From contig NZ_CP114887.1 of the NCBI RefSeq assembly GCF_028747805.1, positions 2,039,501 through 2,103,500 of the forward strand: a DNA stretch of 64,000 nucleotides, given 5' to 3'. Positions within the stretch are counted from its first letter, which is position 1; every line of letters starts with the position of its first letter. Both the position numbers and the translations under genes were made by a program. Source of the stretch: Solibacillus daqui (lineage in GTDB: Bacteria; Bacillota; Bacilli; Bacillales_A; Planococcaceae). Below are positions 61,689-64,000 of this stretch, piece after piece. The notes beneath the pieces were generated by a model. The model had not been told where the DNA came from and made no database searches. It saw nothing but the letters and a program-made list of their open reading frames with translations.

Positions 61689-62255
61689 GAAAACAAACTC
61701 CTTTTATGTCTATCTTCTATAACAATTACGTACTCTGTTTAACATTTCCCCTTCATTGGTTATTCACATTAAGTTTAACCAATTTAAATTGATAACTATG
61801 CACTCCATTTACTTGAAAACTAAAATATTATAACTAGTTCGTGTCCTAATGAAAAGAATTTTTTCATCATTCGATGTATTTTCTTTAGATCTCACCAAAA
61901 CTCGAAATTAGAAAGATCACCATAGACTTACTCATTCATTAATTCATACGTCTCGTGAACTGTAGCTTTGTAAAAAAGACCATCGTTTCTAAGGGGCTTC
62001 AATATGCGTTCAAAAGAATCCTGTAGCCTTTTAATTAAGAATGATAATTTAAAATAAAGTTCGATAATTTTTATAAAGATTGTTAAAAATTATCTCCCTT
62101 CTAGATAATCGGGCCATTTAATGGAGTAAGGCATATCTACAATTGGGTAAAGAAATAAATTTAGAATGTTAATTTTTTATTATGTATTGACTTAAAATAT
62201 TAGATATTTAACAATAAAGCAATGTGTATTAATAAGCTTGAAGGTGGGAATAGAA
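61689..62255. other. Intergenic stretch with repeat copy
   Basis: 570 bp between divergent genes. Contains repeat copy 61991-62088; the remainder is AT-rich, with no gene. Confidence 0.5.
61991..62088 (+). repeat. Dispersed repeat, copy 2
   Basis: AAGGGGCTTCAATATGCGTT, then CAAAAGAATCCTGTAGCC and the AT-rich block. Direct repeat of 59425-59520; diverges after GATTGTTAAAAAT. Confidence 0.7.
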
Positions 62256-64000
62256 GTGGGAAGAATGGAAAGAAGACAACAAGGCAAATTGTCTAGGAAT
62301 ACTGTATGGAAAAAGATAAAATCTAAAAGTTTTGTAGTTAAGTTAGTATTGGCAGGTATAACGTTTGTCTTAATTTGTTTATTTATTTTTAATATCTTTA
62401 TCTGGAAAAGTGATGTTAGTAAACTAGATAATCCGGTTCCACAGCCAACTATTATATATGATCAAAACGGAGACATTGCAAGCAAGATATCTAATTCAAA
62501 TATTGAAGGAGTTAGTATAGAAGAAATACCAAAAGAAGTCATACATGCTGTTATATCAACAGAGGACCAGCGTTTTTATAAGCATAATGGCGTTAATTAT
62601 ATAGGTATCATTCGGGCATTTTTTCAAAACTTGATAAGTGGAGAAGTTGTTGCAGGCGGAAGTACAATTACACAGCAGTTAGCAAAAAATGTTTTTCTAA
62701 CACATGAACGTACCTTTACAAGAAAGATAAAAGAATTAATTTTAACTAAAAAAATTGAACGAACTTACACCAAAGATGAAATCATGGAACGATACTTAAA
62801 TCAAATTTATTTCGGTGAGGGAGCTTGGGGCATTCAACGTGCTGCTCAAACTTATTTTGGAAAAGACGTAAGTGAATTGTCGTTAAGTGAATCTGCAATT
62901 CTTGCTGGTTTAATTAAGGCGCCTTCTGTTCTGTCACCTATAAAAAATTTAGATAAGGCAGTTGAAAGAAGAAATATAGTTTTAACATTAATGAAAAATG
63001 AGGGATATATTGACCAAAGTGATGTTGAAAAGGCGAAGAAACAGACTATTGTATTAGAAAGTAAGAAGTTCGATGACAAGTACAAAGGTAAATATCCTTA
63101 TTATGTAGATCATATCATCGAGGAAGCAATTCAAAAATATGATCTGACAGAAAATGAAGTACTTTCTGGTGGCCTTCATTTTTATACTGAATTAAATCCT
63201 ACTATTCAGAATGCTACTGAAGAAGTATATGAAAACGGAAATTTGTTTCCAGAAAGTCAGAAGGATCAGCTAATCCAAAGTGGAGGTATCTTTATTAATC
63301 CTTCAACCGGTGGAATTAACGCACTTGTTGGTGGAAGAGGCGAACATACTTTTCGTGGTTTCAATCATGCTACACAATTAATACGCCAGCCTGGATCAAT
63401 AATGAAACCATTAGCAGTGTATACACCAGCTTTGGAACAAGGATATGATACATTTGATTTGTTAGAGGATAACCCGCTTAATATAGATGGATATCAACCG
63501 ACTAACTATGATAAGCAATACCGTGGTCAAGTGACGATGTATGATGCCGTAGTTAACTCATATAATGTACCAGCAGTTTGGTTATTAAACAAAATGGGAT
63601 TGGATTACGGGATAAATGCAGTAGAGCGTTTCGGTATCCCATTAATTGAAGAAGATCATGGACTTGGGTTAGCTCTGGGAGGAATGTCTAAAGGAACATC
63701 ACCATTATTAATGGCACAAGCATTCTCGACATTTGCCAATAATGGATTAATGGTAGAGGCACATGCCATTAAAAAAATAGAGGATGCAAATGGGAATCTA
63801 CTTGGAGAATGGCAGAAAAATGCGACGCAAGTTACTGAACCAGATGTTGCTCAAAAAATGACATATATGCTTAAAGGTGTTGTAAATGAAGGTTCGGGGA
63901 TAAAGGCTCAGGTTGAAGGTGTAGAAATAGCAGGGAAAACAGGTACAACACAGCTCCCATTTCTGGCAGATGGAGGAGCAAAAGATCATTGGTTTGTCGG
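62256..64000 (+). CDS. Class A penicillin-binding protein (3' end missing)
   Basis: A bifunctional peptidoglycan synthase truncated by the window edge (581 codons visible). Basic N-terminus, TM at about residues 27-50, transglycosylase domain (EDQRFYKHNGVNYIGI, GGSTITQQLAKNVFL, ...NQIYFGEGAWGIQRAAQTYFGK) and transpeptidase domain with SIMK (SxxK), SYN (SxN) and KTGT (KTG) motifs. GTG start at 62256 behind AAGGTGGGAATAGAA (ATG at 62265 possible). Resembles PBP2c/PBP2d-like sporulation or wall enzymes; exact type unclear. Confidence 0.93.
   Translation, partial: MGRMERRQQGKLSRNTVWKKIKSKSFVVKLVLAGITFVLICLFIFNIFIWKSDVSKLDNPVPQPTIIYDQNGDIASKISNSNIEGVSIEEIPKEVIHAVISTEDQRFYKHNGVNYIGIIRAFFQNLISGEVVAGGSTITQQLAKNVFLTHERTFTRKIKELILTKKIERTYTKDEIMERYLNQIYFGEGAWGIQRAAQTYFGKDVSELSLSESAILAGLIKAPSVLSPIKNLDKAVERRNIVLTLMKNEGYIDQSDVEKAKKQTIVLESKKFDDKYKGKYPYYVDHIIEEAIQKYDLTENEVLSGGLHFYTELNPTIQNATEEVYENGNLFPESQKDQLIQSGGIFINPSTGGINALVGGRGEHTFRGFNHATQLIRQPGSIMKPLAVYTPALEQGYDTFDLLEDNPLNIDGYQPTNYDKQYRGQVTMYDAVVNSYNVPAVWLLNKMGLDYGINAVERFGIPLIEEDHGLGLALGGMSKGTSPLLMAQAFSTFANNGLMVEAHAIKKIEDANGNLLGEWQKNATQVTEPDVAQKMTYMLKGVVNEGSGIKAQVEGVEIAGKTGTTQLPFLADGGAKDHWFV

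Noticed and set aside
1..64000. CRISPR arrays, tRNA, rRNA or T-box leaders
   Set aside because: Both strands were read for spaced direct repeats, tRNA cloverleaf signals, rRNA landmarks and the T-box GGTGG motif; none was found by eye.

Overview
The window is low-GC Bacillota DNA. The S-layer-homology (SLH) protein, lysine riboswitch, xpaC-yaaN pair, TTG/GTG starts behind strong GGAGG sites, and the protein flavour fit a Solibacillus/Lysinibacillus-type member of the Planococcaceae (Caryophanaceae). This is inferred from reading alone; no database was searched. No rRNA, tRNA or CRISPR array was seen.

Layout. 1-8.9 kb is core-like: the end of odhB, a lysine-riboswitch amino-acid ABC importer operon, small conserved proteins, and xpaC-yaaN. 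9-18.3 kb holds a chemoreceptor with globin-like and CZB domains, a cold-shock protein behind a dispersed repeat, an anchored protein with a tandem internal duplication, an ABC-F protein, a CopC-domain protein and an SLH protein. 18.4-25.2 kb is patchier: an MFS exporter, a lipoprotein, a HAD hydrolase, a deleted serine-hydrolase gene, an SRPBCC-ArsR operon and an exported FAD enzyme. Two dif-like 25-bp direct repeats bracket the lipoprotein-to-ArsR block. 25.5-37.7 kb is mostly housekeeping: RecQ, an XRE-TPR regulator, MsrA, an LCP ligase, an AI-2E-type permease, an arrestin-like protein, an aminotransferase, a P-loop/Asp23-like fusion, an FAD oxidase and an enoyl-CoA hydratase. 38-41.5 kb has a recombinase-like protein without its catalytic residues, two unknown small proteins, an intact tyrosine recombinase whose stop codon overlaps a third dif-like motif, and a pair of overlapping paralogous micro-ORFs. 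41.6-45.1 kb encodes a chemoreceptor and a PAS-GGDEF-EAL protein with degenerate EAL residues.

45-62 kb is accessory DNA rich in small genes, repeats and remnants. Two loci stand out. At 48.4-48.8 kb a short RNA with its own promoter and terminator carries two blocks (12 and 10 nt) complementary to the translation start of a nearby 46-aa protein, whose Shine-Dalgarno is itself buried in a hairpin. This is the layout of a type I toxin-antitoxin-like module, and a diverged copy of the RNA lies 3.4 kb away. At 52.1-54.6 kb an HD-GYP gene overlaps a 21-codon gene for a basic peptide with a Cys-Trp-Trp-Cys-Trp core, followed by a hairpin and a PqqD-domain/M50 membrane metalloprotease, which looks like a minimal peptide-maturation or pheromone cassette. 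The window ends inside a class A penicillin-binding protein.

Regulation visible in sequence: a lysine riboswitch with promoter and terminator, a palindrome in the SRPBCC-ArsR promoter, an inverted repeat over the promoter of the degenerate recombinase, and many bidirectional terminators between convergent genes.
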